Shown: positions 43,409-57,322 of the stretch, piece after piece
Layout: every line of letters begins with the position of its first letter
How positions within the stretch are numbered: the first letter of the stretch is position 1
Source of the DNA: Xanthostigma xanthostigma
Lineage: Eukaryota; Arthropoda; Insecta; Raphidioptera; Raphidiidae
DNA: 64,000 nt
Assembly (NCBI GenBank): GCA_963575645.1
Contig: OY754465.1
Span: 28,035,501 to 28,099,500, forward strand
Reading direction: 5' to 3'
Notes under the pieces: model-generated
What the model was told of the DNA's origin: nothing
Database searches by the model: none
The model's input: only the letters and a program-made list of their open reading frames with translations
Program-made: the position numbers and the translations under genes

Positions 43409-45604
43409 TTCGAAATGATAAATAACCCAATATAATTTCCATCGGTGTCTTATCAAATTTCTTCTTTTTTGTGGGGGCGGGTGTTAGGAGCAAGTTATCG
43501 AATAACCCAGATTAAAGTAAAATGTATCCAAAGTTGGCGGATTTCAGCAATCAACTTTATAAACACAGACGAAGTGTGAAACTCAAGACAGAATCGAGAA
43601 TTTTGTATTAATTTGAAATTATTTGACACTAAACATTTGTAGACAGCGGCTGTAAATTGAGTTACAGTCGTTTGAAATGATAAATAACCCAATATAGTTT
43701 CCATCGGTGTTTTATCAATTTTATTTTTTTTTTGAGAGTGCGGATGTTAAAAGCAAGTTTTCGAATAACCCAGATCAAAGTAAAATATATCCAACATTGG
43801 CGGAATTCGGCAGTCAACTTAGAAACACCGATGAAGTGTGAAACTCGAGACAGAATCGAGAATATCGTAGTAATTTGAAGTTATTTGACATTAATAGTTT
43901 GTGGACAACGGCTGTATATTGAGTTACAGTCGTTCGAAATGATAAATAACCCAAAATAATTTCCATTTGTGTTTTATCATGTTTCTTCTATTTTGAGGGG
44001 TCGGGTGTTAAGAGCAAGTTATCGAATAACCCAGATTAAAGTAAATTGTATCCAACGTTGGCGGAATTCGAAAATCAACGTAGAAACACCGATGAAGTGT
44101 GATACTCGAGACAGAATCGAGAATCTCGTAGCAATTTGAAGTTATTTGACATTAATCATTTGTAGACAACGGCTGTAAATTGAGTTACAATCGTTCGAAA
44201 TGATAAATAACCCAATATAGTTTCCATCGGTGTTTTCTCAATTTTCTTTCTTTTTTGAGGAGGCGGGTGATAAGAGCAAGTTATCGAATAACCCAGATTA
44301 AAGTAAAATGTATCCAACGTTGGCGGAATTCGGCAATCAACGTAGAAATACCGATGAAGAGTGAAACTCGAGACAGAATCGAGAATTTCGTAGTAATTTG
44401 AAGTTATTTGACATTAATAATTTGTAGACAACGGCTGTAAATTGAGTTACAGTCGTTCGAAATGATAAATAACCCAATATAGTTTCCATCGGTGTTTTAT
44501 CATTTTTCTTAATTTTTGAGCGGGCGGGTGTTAAGAGCAAGTTTTCGAATAACCGAGATTAAAGTAAAATTTATTCAACGTTGTCGAAATTCGGCAATCA
44601 ACTTAGAAACACACATGAAGTGCGAAACTCTAAACAGAATCGCGAATTTCGTAGTAATTTGAAGTTATTTGACATTAATCTTTTGTAGACAACGGCTGTA
44701 AACTGAGTTACAGTCGTTCGAAATGATAAATAACCCAATATAATTTATATTGATGTTTTATCATTTTTCTTCTTTTTTGAGCGGGCGGGTGTTAAGAGCA
44801 AGTTTTCGAATAACCCAGATTAAAGTAAAATTTATCCAACGTTGGCGGAATTCGACAATCAAATTAGAAACACCGATGAAATGTGAAACTCGAGACAGAA
44901 TCGAGAATTTCGTAGTAATTTTAAGTTATTTGAAATTAATCATTTGTAGACAACGGCCGTAAATTGAGTTACAGTCGTTCGAAATGATAAATAACCCAAT
45001 ATAGTTTCCATCGGTGTTTTATCATTTTTCTTCGTTTTTGAACGGGCGGGTGTTAAGAGCAAGTTTTCGAATAACCGAGATTAAAGTAAAATTTATTCAA
45101 CGTTGGCGGAAATCGGCAATCAACTTAGAAACACCGATGAAGTGTGAAACTCGAGACAGAATCGAGAATTTCGTAGTAATTTGAAGTTATTTGACATTAA
45201 TAGTTTGTGGACAACGGCTGTAAACTGAGTTACAGTCGTTCGAAATGATAAATAACCCAATATAGTTTCCATCGGTGTTTCATCATTTTTCTTCGTTTTT
45301 GAGCGGGCGGGTGTTAAGAGCAAGTTTTCGAATAACCCAGATTAAAATAAAATTTATCCAACGTTGGCGCAATTCGGCAATCAACTTAGAAACACCGATG
45401 AAGTGTGAAACTCGAGACAGAATCGAGAATTTCGTAGTAATTTGAAGTTATTTGACATTAATCATTTGTAGACAACGGCTGTAAATTGAGTTACAGTCGT
45501 TCGAAATGATAAATAACCCAATATAGTTTCCATTGATGTTTTATCATTTTTCTTCTTTTTTGAGCGGGCGGGTGTTAAGAGCAAGTTTTCGAATAACCCC
45601 GATT
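43409..45604 (+). repeat. 261-bp satellite, block 1
   Basis: About 8.4 head-to-tail monomers of about 261 bp. The first units are more diverged, as expected at an array edge next to the Jockey element. Hallmarks of each unit are GAGCGGGCGGGTGTTAAGAG, CGAATAACCCAGATTAAAGT, CTCGAGACAGAATCGAG and CTGTAAATTGAGTTACAG. Confidence 0.95.
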
Positions 45605-48008
45605 TTGATATTTTTTTAAATTCTTTTCATACTCTGCTAAATTTAATAATTAATGAAAAATGTGTAATTATCATAAATGGAGATTTTAACCTGTATTTTA
45701 ATACTAATGACAAAAAGACTGTATTATTTATTGATATGATTGAAACTTTTGGTTTATATTCAACAATAAAAAATAATACTAGGGATAATGCTTGTTTGGA
45801 CAATATAATAACAAATGCTGTTGAGGATACTTACAGAGTTAAAACTATAGATACTAATCTTAGCGATCATTTTGCGGTTACAATAAAGTACCATATGAAC
45901 TCAATACAGTCTTGTCAGAAACCGACTTATCACAAGCCCGTTACTACTTGGGGTCTTTTCTTATTGAATAGTTATATGCAAAATGTCTCATTTCAGTTTG
46001 TCGATGATAGAAATATAAACTTAGATGTTAAATTTGATTATTTTATAAAAATAATTGCCGATGCTGTAGATGTAGTATTTCCTGTGGTAAAATATATTAA
46101 TAAAAATAACAATCAGCTAAACTGGTTTAATAACCATCTTAAAAGTATGAGAGATCATCTTACTTTTCTATATGAATTAAATAAATCATTAAATTCACCT
46201 GACTTGTCAATATCAATTAGAAATTATAGAATCAAATATAAATCTGAAATAGCTAAGGCAAAATTAAATGCTCACAATGACTTTATCGCAAAATCAGATA
46301 ATATTCATAAGGCAACTTGGAGAGTTGTTAATAAACATAGAGGAAATAGACACAAACCTGAAATAAAAGATATTAGCCCTGATCAATTTAATGCTTATTT
46401 TACTAATGTTGCACAATCTCTCATATCTGCCTTATCAAATGGAAAAAATAATTATAACAATAGTAACAACATTAACTTAGGGAATATACCGTTATTTAAT
46501 TTAAAAGAGATAACTTTTAATGAACTAAGGGACATAATATTCAGCTTAAAAAATAATGACTCTAAAGATGTCAATGGAATTAATGTTAAAATTATAAAAT
46601 GCATAGCTAATGAAATTTTAATTCCTCTCACAAAATTATTTAATTTATGTATACAACATGGTCATTACCCCACTAGTTTAAAACTGTCGCGTGTCGTTCC
46701 TGTTCATAAAAAGGGCACTACTAGTTTGTTAACAAACTTCAGACCGATTTCTTTAGTCCCGATAATAAGTAAGCTTTTTGAAAAGGCTATAAAAATTAGA
46801 ATATTTGAACATTTTGAGAATAACGCGTTATTTAGCGAAACTCAGTTTGGTTTTATGCAAGGGAAATCTACAACTATGGCAATAAACAATTTAGTATCGA
46901 TTGTTAACAAAGGTTTCGACGATGGGAATTATGTGGGTGCTTTGTTTTGTGATTTAAGCAAAGCTTTTGACTGTGTTTCGTTTGAGATCTTACTAGAGAA
47001 ACTGGAACAATATCAATTTTCTGTACCAAGTCTAAATTTAATAAAATCATATCTTAATAACAGGAAACAAGTAGTAACTATTGATGGTAAAAATTAAAGT
47101 TTTTTACCTATACAACATGGGGTCCCTCAAGGATCAGTATTAGGCCCACTCCTATTCATCATTTATTTTATTTAAATGATTTATCACTTAGTTGTCCAAA
47201 TACAAAGTTTATACAATTTGCAGATGATACTACAGCTTTGAATGATAGTAATAATATTAATACTCTAGTCAGATCTATGAACGAAACACAGTCAAAAGTC
47301 GCTGATTGGCTTAAGGATAATAGTTTGTTTCTAAACGCGGACAAAACTGAGATTTTATATTTTACTCTTCGAAATATGACTTATGTTGGTGAACAGGATG
47401 CAGTCAGATTTCTGGGTGTCTACATTGATTCAAAACTTTCTGGGGAATCACATGTCGACTATATTGCTAAAAGACTAACAACTAGCATCTTTGTTCTTCG
47501 AAATCTCTCAAAAATTGTTTCTCGTGATGTTCTAATATTGGTATTTCATGCACTTATCCAATCAGTGATATCATATGCTATTTTGATTTGGGGTCATTCA
47601 CCACATGCAAATAGAGTATTTGGTCTACAAAGGAAAGCGCTGCGAATAATTAATTCATTACCTTATAGACAGGACTGTAAAGAGTATTATGCAATCTCTA
47701 AAATTTTGACTGTGCCGTCCATTTACATCCTGCACTGCCTTATGTACGTTAAAGTACACCTAAATGAATTTAATAATAACAGTAATCTGCATTCATATAA
47801 TACCAGGTCCAATATGGACATCCAAATTAATTTTTATCGTATCAATAAAATAAAAACTGGCATAAACTATTATGGCCCTAAATTATTTAACTTCCTTCCA
47901 CAGTCTGTTAGAGATTTGCCGGAACACGAATTCAAAAAACAAATAAAAACTCTTCTTATTAAGAATAGCTTTTATTCAATTGAAGAGTTTTTTAATATTA
48001 AACTTTAA
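45605..48008 (+). pseudogene. LINE 1 ORF2: endonuclease end, RT, C-terminal tail
   Basis: Endonuclease remnants INGDFNLYFN, CLDNIITN and SDHFAVTI are followed by the connector and then the RT: LTNFRPISLVPIISKLFEKA, QFGFMQGKSTTMAI, LFCDLSKAFDCVSFE, GVPQGSVLGPLLF and FADDTTALNDS (YADD-type box, here FADD). The tail has LQRKALRIINSLPYR and ILTVPSIYILHCLMY, ending FNIKL at 48008. The stop and frameshift lie between the RT fingers and the FADD box, so this copy is inactive. Confidence 0.87.
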
Positions 48009-48072
48009 ATTTTGTAACTGTACGACTTGTGTAAACTTAAGTTTTAACACCAATAAACTATCTTATCTTATC
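45605..48072 (+). mobile_element. CR1-group LINE insertion 1 in the satellite
   Basis: A 5'-truncated LINE starting within the endonuclease domain (IINGDFNL soon after the junction) and ending in CTTATCTTATC repeats. It lies between GATT of one monomer and TAAAGTAAAAT of the next, with at most 1 bp of target duplication. One ORF2 runs through it with at least one in-frame stop (about 47094) and one frameshift (about 47165). Confidence 0.88.
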
Positions 48073-49899
48073 TAAAGTAAAATTATTCTAACGTTGGCGG
48101 AATTCGGCAATCAATTTAGAAACACCGATGAAATGTGAAACTCGAGACAGAATAGAGAATTTCGTAGTAATTTGAAGTTATTTGACATTAATCATTTGTA
48201 GACAACGGCTGTAAATTGAGTTACAATCGTTTGAAATGATAAATAACCCAATATAGTTTCCATTAATGTTTTATCATTTTTCTTCTTTTTTGAGCGGGCG
48301 GGTGTTAGAGCAAGTTTTCGAATAACCCAGATTAAAGTAAAATTTATCCAACGTTGGCGGAATTCGGCAATCAATTTAGAAACACCGATGAAATGTAAAA
48401 CTCGAAACAGAATCGAGAATTTCGTAGTAATTTGAAGTTATTTGACATTAATCATTTGTAGACAACGGCTGTAAATTGAGTTACAGTCGTTCGAAATGAT
48501 AAATAACCCAATATAGTTTCCATTAATGTTTTATCATTTTTCTTCTTTTTTGAGCGGGCAGGTGTTAAGAGCAAGTTTTCGAATAACCCAGATTAAAGTA
48601 AAATTTGACCAACGTTGGCGAAATTCGGCAAACAACTTAGAAACGCCGATGAAGTGTGAGACTCGAGACAGAATCGAGAATTTCGTAGTAATTTGAAGTT
48701 ATTTGACATTAATCATTTGTAGACAACGGCTGTAAATTGAGTTACAGTCGTTCGAAATGATAAATAACCCAATATAGTTTCCATCGATGTTTTATCATTT
48801 TTCTTCGTTTTTGAGCGGGCGGGTGTTAAGAGCAAGTTTTCGAATAACCCAGATTAAAGTAAAATTTGTCCAACGTTGGCGAAATTCGGCAAACAACTTA
48901 GAAACGCCGATGAAGTGTGAGACTCGAGACAGAATCGAGAATTTCGTAGTAATTTGAAGTTATTTGACATTAATCATTTGTAGACAACGGCTGTAAATTG
49001 AGTTACAGTCGTTCGAAATGATAAATAACCCAATATAGTTTCCATCGATGTTTTATCATTTTTCTTAATTTTTGAGCGGGCGCGTGTTAAGAGCAAGTTT
49101 TCGAATAACCGAGATTAAAGTAAAATTTATTCAACGTTGGCGGAATTCGGCAATCAATTTAGAAACACCGATGAAGTGTGAAACTCGAGACAAAATCGAG
49201 AATTTAGTAGTAATTTTAAGTTATTTGACATTAATCATTTGTAGACAACGGCTGTAAATTGAGTTACAGTCGTTCGAAATGATAAATAACCCAATATAAT
49301 TTCCATCGGTGTTTTATCATTTTTCTTCGTTTTTGAGCGGGCGGGTGTTAAGAGCAAGTTTTCGAATAACCCAGATTAAAGTAAAATTTATCCAACGTTG
49401 GCGAAATTCGGCAATCAACTTAGAAACGCCGACGAAGTGTAAACTCGAGACAGAATCGAGAATTTATTATTATTTTAAAGTTATTTGACATTAGTCATTT
49501 GTAGACAACGGCTGTAAATTGAGTTACAGTCGTTTGAAATGATAAATAACCCAATATAGTTTATATTGATGTTTTATCATTTTTCTTCTTTTTTGAGCGG
49601 GCGGGTGTTAAGAGCAAGTTTTCGAATAACCCAGATTAAAGTAAAATTTATCCAACGTTGGCGGAATTCGGCAATCAATTTAGAAACACCGATGAAATGT
49701 GAAACTCGAGACAGAATCGAGAATTTGGTAGTAATATGAAGTTATTTGACATTAATCACTTGTAGACAACGGCTGTAAACTGAGTTACAGTCGTTCGAAA
49801 TGATAAATAACCCAATATAGTTTCCATCTGTGTTTTATCATTTTTCTTCTTTTTTGAGCGGGCGGGTGTTAAGAGCAAGTTTTCGAATAACCCAGATTA
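48073..49899 (+). repeat. 261-bp satellite, block 2
   Basis: Seven monomers. The units at 49361-49740 share private variants with those at 60055-60430 (TTATTATTATTTTAAAG, TAGTTTATATTGATG). Confidence 0.95.
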
Positions 49900-51589
49900 T
49901 GGGGGGGTAGCAATTTATGTAAAAAATAATCGTGAAATTAACTATTCAGTACTGTGTCTAGAAAAGTTCTGTATAGGAAAACATTTTGAGTGCTGTGGAA
50001 TAAAAATATCTAATAAATCGTTGATTTTTATTATAATAGTGTTTTATCGTTCCCCTAGCGGTGATTTTAACATTTTTTTTGGATCGTATGGTTGAGCTGT
50101 TAGCCTATATCAAAACTGAAAATAAAAACATTATACTGTGTGGTGATTTTAATATAAATGTTCTCATAGATACTTATAGAACTACACAATTTTGTGACAT
50201 CTTGGATTCTCATAAATGTAACATTATAAACAAACAAGTTAGCAGACCAAGCGCCGACACTGGATCTTGTTTAGATTTTTTTATATTAAATGAACATTTT
50301 TGTCCGCTACATGTTAGAACTGAAGAATTCGATATCTCAGATCATAAGGCACAAATTTTAGAATTTGAATATAATATTGAACTAATAAACAAACCTATTA
50401 TTTACACATACAAAAGACTTTATACAGATGAAAATATATCACATATGCAATTGATGTTATCTAGAATTGACTGGAATGAAGTATTAGCTCTTACTGATAT
50501 CAATCAAATGTTTAATAGATATTGCGATGAATTTATATACTGCTTTAATGTAAGTTTTCCAAGCATTAAGGTTAGTAATTTACACAAAAAAAACGAAAAA
50601 AGTTGGGTAACTGAACAAATCACTATGCAAAGTGAACAGCTGAAAATGCTATTTCAAATAAAAGGTGACGACACCTCATTGAATAATTATTATAAATCAT
50701 TAAAAATTAAACATAAGAATGATATCACTGAGGCTAAGAGCAGGTTTTATAATGTGGCAAAAATTAATTCAAATAACAAGTCAAAGAATATCTGGTCCAA
50801 ATTGAACAATTTTTTAAAAAGGGAAAATAATGCAAACGGCGAATTTGTTATAGATCATAATGGCGAAAAAATCAAGAACTTAAAAGACATTACTGAGATT
50901 TTTGCAGAATATTTTGAGTCAGTAGTACCAAATAAACTAAAAGATCATTTTAAAAATAATGTATCAAAAAAATGCACAATATCTAATAGCACCCAGCTAC
51001 ACAGTATATTTTTGTATCCTGTGAGTATCTCAGAAGTTAACAATGTCATTAGATCTTTACCAAATAAACATACGACGGGATTTGATGAAGTCCCAAGCAT
51101 TGTTCTAAAAAGTTCTCTTGAGTATATTGGAAATATCCTTACAATAATGATTAACTTAATATTTGATCGCGCTACATTCCCAGACAAATTAAAAAACTCT
51201 GAAATAAAACCGATACATAAAAAAGACAGTGTTTATGAAATAAAAAACTATAGGCCGATATCGCTATTGTCAACTCATGCAAAGCTTGTAGAGAAAATTT
51301 TATATAACAGAATAACTGAATTCTTCAACACATATAAGGTATTAAACCCTTGTCAACATGGATTCAGAAAAAACCACTCAACAACTTCAGCATGTTTTTC
51401 ATTTAGTAATTTTGTAAGTAAACAATTAGATGAGAATAAAATTGTAATTGGACTATTTTTTGACTTAAGTGCCGCTTTTGACACGGTTAATCATTCGTTC
51501 CTGTTAGAGAAGCTTTTTGCAATGGGTATCAGAGGTCAGGCTAATGATCTTATTAAGTCGTATTTACAAAATCGTTGTATCAATATAAA
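49900..51589 (+). pseudogene. LINE 2 ORF2, left part (endonuclease and first half of RT)
   Basis: GGVAIYVKNN, HFECCGIKIS, IIVFYRSPSGDFN and, after a frame break near 50080, NIILCGDFNINVL, SCLDFFILNE and FDISDHKAQI make up the endonuclease. The RT has IKNYRPISLLSTHAKLVEKI, CQHGFRKNHSTTSAC, LFFDLSAAFDTVNHSFL and SYLQNRCININ. The Gypsy insertion follows. Confidence 0.85.
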
Positions 51590-51828
51590 TGTTAGCATCT
51601 TATCAAAGTGGCGCGCGCAGCGAAGTCAAAAGAAATCCCGAGCCTCCACGAAGTCAAGCGAGCTGCCTGCGACGACGAATTGCGCACGCACAAGAAAACC
51701 CAGCAGTTTTTAGAAGTTGATAAGAAAGCAAAGACGCGAACAAACTTTTGTAAAAATTTATACTCTAATAAATAAGTTAAAAGAATTTCAACATTTGTTT
51801 TTATTTGAATAAATAATAACTGTTATCA
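51590..51828 (+). repeat. 5' LTR of Gypsy-2
   Basis: 239 bp, matches 57776-58014 at 237 positions. AATAAATAA polyadenylation-like signal near its end. Confidence 0.93.
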
Positions 51829-54800
51829 TCAGAAGTGGGATTGTATCAGTGCGCCCACGTAAAACGTATAGTGCATTTGTAAGACTGTGCCAAGTCATTC
51901 TAAAATGGAGACATCACACACCGAAGAAGTCGATAATGTTTCGGACCTCGACGAAATTGAAGAAACCGCTGAGACAGCATCTTCTCCAACGCCGAAACGC
52001 GCAAAATTGGATTGGCAAGAGGCCTTAGTAGCCTTAATGATGGCACAACAACAGCATTTAACAGAATTATCACGCCAAACCAAGATGGCGACGGAGCCAA
52101 CGCCCAGCGCCGCGAACACGTCGGATGACATCATTGCGCAAGCGCCAACACCAGCACACGCGTTCTTCCGGTTAGCAGAGTTCGATCCGGACACAAGCAC
52201 CTACTCGATTGACGAATGGCTAGAGGACGCCACTAAGCTAAAACGTGAACTTAACGTATCTGATATGCTAATGATCTTAAAGGCCGGGGAAGCACTGAAA
52301 AATCGGGCATACCGATATTATTGTGACTGGCGTCCTATATCTCGTACATGGGAACAATTTTGCAATGATGTGTCTATCGCCTTTCCCGACCGCGAAACAG
52401 CGGGTGCTCGAGCGTACACAGCAGCTACCCTACGTAGCCTAGACTGCGAATCCATTAGTGAATACGGAATTCAAAAATTGCGTAGTATCCGCCGTTTTCA
52501 CGAGAGTCTGCCTTGGAAGACAGTGTTAAGCATGGTGGAGTATGGTTTGGATCATTCTGAGGCCCAAGCAGCAATACGTATTCAACAACCTACCACGGAA
52601 CGTGAACTTCTGAAAATCCTGGGAGAATTTGCAGCCCGCCGTCGCAAATCTCGCGTAGCAGGAGGAATACGACCATCAGGTATCCCAACAGCAGTAGCAT
52701 CAACTTCCAATACGCCTAGACCTACTGACCGGAGATCATCTAAGAAACCATTAAAACCCAACTTCGACGGTACGTGCTTTAAGTGTGGAAAAAGAGGACA
52801 TCGCCAAGACGTTTGTTATAGTGCTTCGGCAACAAAGTTGGAAACACCGGAAGCGTCATACACTAAGAAAGAGTCGACCTTAACATGTAATCACTGCAAG
52901 AAAATCGGACATTCGGAAAGTACCTGTTGGTTTAAACTAGGGAAACAACCAAATAAAATAATGTTAGTGCGTCGCGGACGTAATTTAGCATCAACACCAA
53001 TAGCTACTCTGCTGTGTGATAACAAAGTCACGTCATTCACTTACCTTATCGATAGTGGTGCTGACACATCCGTTATAAGCGATGATGTCGCAAAACAACT
53101 CGGTGTGAATATTAGACCAGATGTACGTATGTTAATGGGATTCGGGACACAGAATGTTTCAACTATTGGCACGTGCGAAGTGATAGCAATCATGCCTACC
53201 GCGACAATCGAAGTTTGTTTTAGTGTTGTACCGGCTGACGTCATGCCTGGCGATCTAGATGCCATTATCGGCTGGGACGTAATCAAACAAAAACATTTAC
53301 GTATACACAAAAGTGACCATGGCCTTGAATTACACCATGACTCTCTCCAAATCCCGAAATTGCTTACTATACGGGAACATGACGATTTAAAATTTAAAGT
53401 GACAGGACTGGACGAGCTTATGACAATGCGATTACGCGAACTGTTAATCATGAACCATAATAAAACACCTGATCATATTACAACGGGAAAACTAAATATA
53501 AAATTGAAAGACGATATCCCGGTCGCCTATAGACCCCGCCGGTTGGCATATTCCGAAAGGATCCAGGTGCAAAGAATTGTGCAGGAATTACTGAACGACG
53601 GTTTCATTCGTGAAAGCAATTCCTCATACGCTAGCCCAATTGTACTCGTAAAGAAGAAAAATGGACAACTACGATTGTGTGTGGATTATCGTGACATTAA
53701 CAAAAAGGCAGTTAAAGAAAGGTATCCATTGCCTAGAATTCTCGATCAAATCGACGTGTTGTGTCGTGCGAAACTGTTTACCAAACTAGACATGAAATCC
53801 GGGTTTCATCAGATGGAAATCGAAGAGGGTTCCAAACACTATACTGCTTTTGTAACCCCAGATGGCCATTATGAATTCAACCGAATGCCTTTCGGTTTCG
53901 TGAATGCCCCCCCCCCCTCAGTGTATCAAAGAGCTATAGACAAAGCTCTTGGTGACTTGAAGAACAAGGAAGCCTGCGTATATATGGACGACGTGCTTAT
54001 TTTCTCAGAAACTATCGACGAAGGGTTCCAATATCTCGAAAAAGTCTTGCACGCCTTAGCCATCGGAGGGTTTTCCCTCAATTATGAAAAATGCGCGTTT
54101 TTCGAAAAAGAAACGGAATACCTTGGTGTAATAATTTGTGATGGCTCTGTACGACCGAATCCAAAGAAAGTTAGCGCTCTAACTCAAAGTGCTGCTCCAA
54201 AAGACTTAAAAGGTTTGCGCCAGTTTCTGGGACTCGCGGGATATTTCCGAAGATTCATTGAAAGCTTTTCGTTGATAGCAGCACCACTCTCGACATTCCT
54301 GCGTAAAAACCAGGTATTTACATGGAGCCCAGATCTGGAAAGTGTCAGACAATTGATAATTAATAAACTAGTCTCCGAACCAGTGCTGCGTATTTTCGAT
54401 CCAAAGCTGTGCTGCGAGTTACACACCGATGCGAGCTCTATCGGTATCGGCGCCACCCTCTTACAAACTGAAAATGGTATCACGCGTCCCGTCGCCTATT
54501 ATAGTCGACGAACTACTGACTACGAGTCCAAATACCATTCATATGATTTGGAAACGCTTGCTATTGTTGAAGCTGTCGAACATTTTCGGTGCTATTTATT
54601 CGGAATACACTTCACCATATATACCGACTGCAACGCGGTTCGTGCAACGGCGATAAAGAAAAATTTGCACCCTCGCGTGGCGCGATGGTGGGTGAAGCTA
54701 CAAGATTACGACTTCGATATCAAGTACAGACCTGGATTAAAAATGGCACATGTGGACTATCTAAGCCGAAACCCGGTAGAACCGGAAATCGTGTGTGTAA

Positions 54801-55142
54801 TACAAGACGCTACGCCGTCAGCTGACATAAACTCTATCGAAACATTGATAGATTATCAACAATGTGACGAATTTTGCCAAGAGATACTCAAAAATCCGTC
54901 GAAATATACCGAATTTAATGTGGTCAATAATACAGTTGTAACGAAAAACTTTCCACAAAAATGCTACGTACCAGTGGCGGCACGACTGAAAACGATGCGA
55001 CTATACCATGATGCTTCGTCACACATTGGATTCGATAAATGTATTGCTAAAATGCGCGAGGATTTATACTGGCCAAAAATGGGACAATGCTTAAAAAAAT
55101 TTATTAAAAATTGCCGCGCGTGCGTCGTAAGTAAATCACATA

Positions 55143-56401
55143 CCGTAAAATGGGGTGACTTTGACCACTGGGGTGAAGTTGACCAAAAACTAAAAAAATG
55201 TTTCAGTGCTAAATACTTTCCGTATTGATATAATTATTCGGAAGTTTTATTGCTTAAATATTAAGATAATATATTGTCAAAAGTTTTCATGTAAACAAAA
55301 TGTTTTAATTTTTATCTATACATGATACATACGAAGCCAAAGTCATATATGAAAGTTAATGAAAATTCGTAGTGCTCAAACTATCATTAATATTTGCAAA
55401 ACCAGAAACTTTACGACTAATATGTTTCGTTATTTTAATAACGTGATTTTTCTGTGTCAACACTTTATTATCATATTTTACACAACTTTAATAACTGGAT
55501 CGCAGTATTCTAAATATTCAACTTTGACAATATTTTTACGATTTTGGGGTTAACTTGACCGCCTGGGTGAAGTTGACTAGCTTGCAGAGTCTTGCAAAAA
55601 CTTGCAGTCTTGTGTGTCTGTACTGTTCTAGCAACGCGGTTTGTTCTGATGAATGAATGTGAGTGGTTGTAAAATTGAATTCTTAATTATTTAAAAGTGT
55701 AATTTGACGATATGCCGAGAATATATTTAGGTGCTCGAGTTTTTAAAGATTATAGTGAAGAAACATTAGAAAAATGCTTAGAAGAGGTTTTAGAAGGAAA
55801 GATAAGTGCAACTCAGGCTTCTAAAAAAATATTAATAAATACATATTAATTAATATTAATTGTACGAACCCAAAACCGGTCGCAGAGGCGAATTTTTGTT
55901 TAATTTGGACCTTTCGGCGTTTAATTTTAGCTAAAATGTTTTTTTATATTTGAAAGTAGTTTTAGTGATATTTATATACATTTTTGTTGACGTAAACTGC
56001 TTAATTTCAATCTGATTTAAAGTAAACTGTTTAATTTCTACTTTTTTGCATTATTTAGGTTGTTCGGACTTTAATGTTCGTTTTTTTTTTTAAATAAATG
56101 TTTCATAAAATGTTCTTTTCATATTCCTGTGGACAAACTAACCCCAACTAGCTAAAATAAACAATTAGAATGAAAATTAAAGCTGTGGTCAACTTCACCC
56201 CATTTGGGGTGAAGTTGACTATTACGCCATTTTATTTTTTTTCTTGATAATGGTAAACAAACTAAAGATACGACTTTCCCTTAACGCTAGTACTACTTAA
56301 TACCCATATTGTCAAAAAACAATATCCCTGAATTTTTGTAGTCTTCACATAGAAATTTTAGTTCAAACCTAAAAATTGGTCAAAGTCACCCCATTTTACG
56401 G
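55143..56401. mobile_element. Pogo-family non-autonomous DNA transposon
   Basis: 1259 bp with inverted ends of 24 bp (CCGTAAAATGGGGTGACTTT then GACC) and TA on both sides (55141-55142 and 56402-56403). Subterminal copies of GGGGTGAAGTTGAC occur on both flanks. It encodes only a short N-terminal pogo-like peptide. It sits in Gypsy-2. Confidence 0.88.
55712..55849 (+). CDS. Truncated pogo transposase N terminus (psq-type HTH)
   Basis: A 45-residue frame starting MPRIYLGARVFKDYSEETLE, then EEVLEGKISATQASKK and a stop. The K-x-YSEE-LEKALEEV-x-GK-S-x-x-x-ASK pattern is that of the pipsqueak-type helix-turn-helix at the start of pogo/Tigger transposases (normally several hundred residues with a DDE core). 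The first helix and turn are present, the recognition helix is lost and there is no catalytic domain. It has 38 or so recognisable family residues and no other transposase match downstream. It may be expressed as a tiny peptide but cannot catalyse transposition. Family call from motif; superfamily supported by the TA target duplication. Confidence 0.65.
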   Translation: MPRIYLGARVFKDYSEETLEKCLEEVLEGKISATQASKKILINTY

Positions 56402-57322
56402 TACTGGACGAAAGTCTGGATTCTGGCAAAGTGGTGAAAAACCAAAAGACATCTTAGACACATGGCATATTGATCATGCAGGACCACTAGTGCGGTCTCA
56501 AAATTGCACTCAAATCCTTGTGGTCATCGACGCCTTCTCAAAGTATTGTAAGTTACAACCGATATCCCGAAAAACTACAGATGATTCAATTCGAGCTTTG
56601 ATAAAAGTTTTTGACAGCCTGGGAAAGCCCCGGCTCATCATAGCCGATAGATCAACAGCATTCACTTCAACAATGTTTAAACGTTTTCTAAAGGAACAAG
56701 ATATCCAGCTCCATCTTATCGCTACTGGTATGCCACGCAGTAACGGGCAAGTGGAGCGCCTTATGCGTACTGTATTTAACCTGTTACGTGCCACGCTGAC
56801 AGCCGAAAACGAGAAAACTTGGGTTGAAGCATTACCTGCCATTGAAGACAATATCAATACTACAGTACACGGAACGACAGGTTTTGCACCCACGGTACTA
56901 CATTTTGGGTCAAACCCACGACTTCCCAAGACAAAAAGATTTTTGTAAGGCGCAGTACGGGGTAATTACCAGGACGTTGATCGTGAAAAAGCAGCTGCTG
57001 AAGCACGAACAAAAATGATGCGCAGCGAACAAGAGCGAGCTAAACAATTTGATCTTACTCGTTACGCTGCACGCCTTTACAATGTTGGCGAATTGGTTGC
57101 AATAGCAGACAGTCAACTGGCTGGTGGAGGTAAACTAAAACCGAAATACAATGGTCCATATACCATTCGCAAAATTTTGCCGAATGAACGATATGCCCTT
57201 TACAAAGGAAAGCATAGCACTGTCGCTGCTCATGAACAACTGCGACGCTGGCCAACAACCATTGAGTAAATAGTATCAGGTGACGTGTATACGGGAGCAC
57301 CGTTGCGCGAATATCTCTCTAC

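Larger units (their letters stand above)
51887..57269 (+). pseudogene. Gag-pol of Gypsy-2, interrupted by a pogo-family element
   Basis: The long frame starts near 51887. Gag occupies roughly the first 340 residues, with two zinc knuckles (CFKCGKRGHRQDVC about 297; CNHCKKIGHSESTC about 334). Then come the protease (LIDSGADTSVIS, about 387), RT with YMDDVLIFSE (about 698), RNase H (LHTDASSIGIGATLL, about 845) and the integrase zinc segment (HIGFDKC..CRACVVSK). Beyond the inserted element the integrase core is recognisable (DHAGPLV, ADRSTAFTS, NGQVERLMRT), as is a C-terminal region. Gag and pol share one frame without the overlap seen in Gypsy-1. A young fossil with about two or three breaks. 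Confidence 0.85.

Noticed and set aside
44337-45323. Recurring minus- and plus-strand frames of about 67-70 residues in the satellite
   Set aside because: The same frame reappears in monomer after monomer with random breaks; non-coding satellite.
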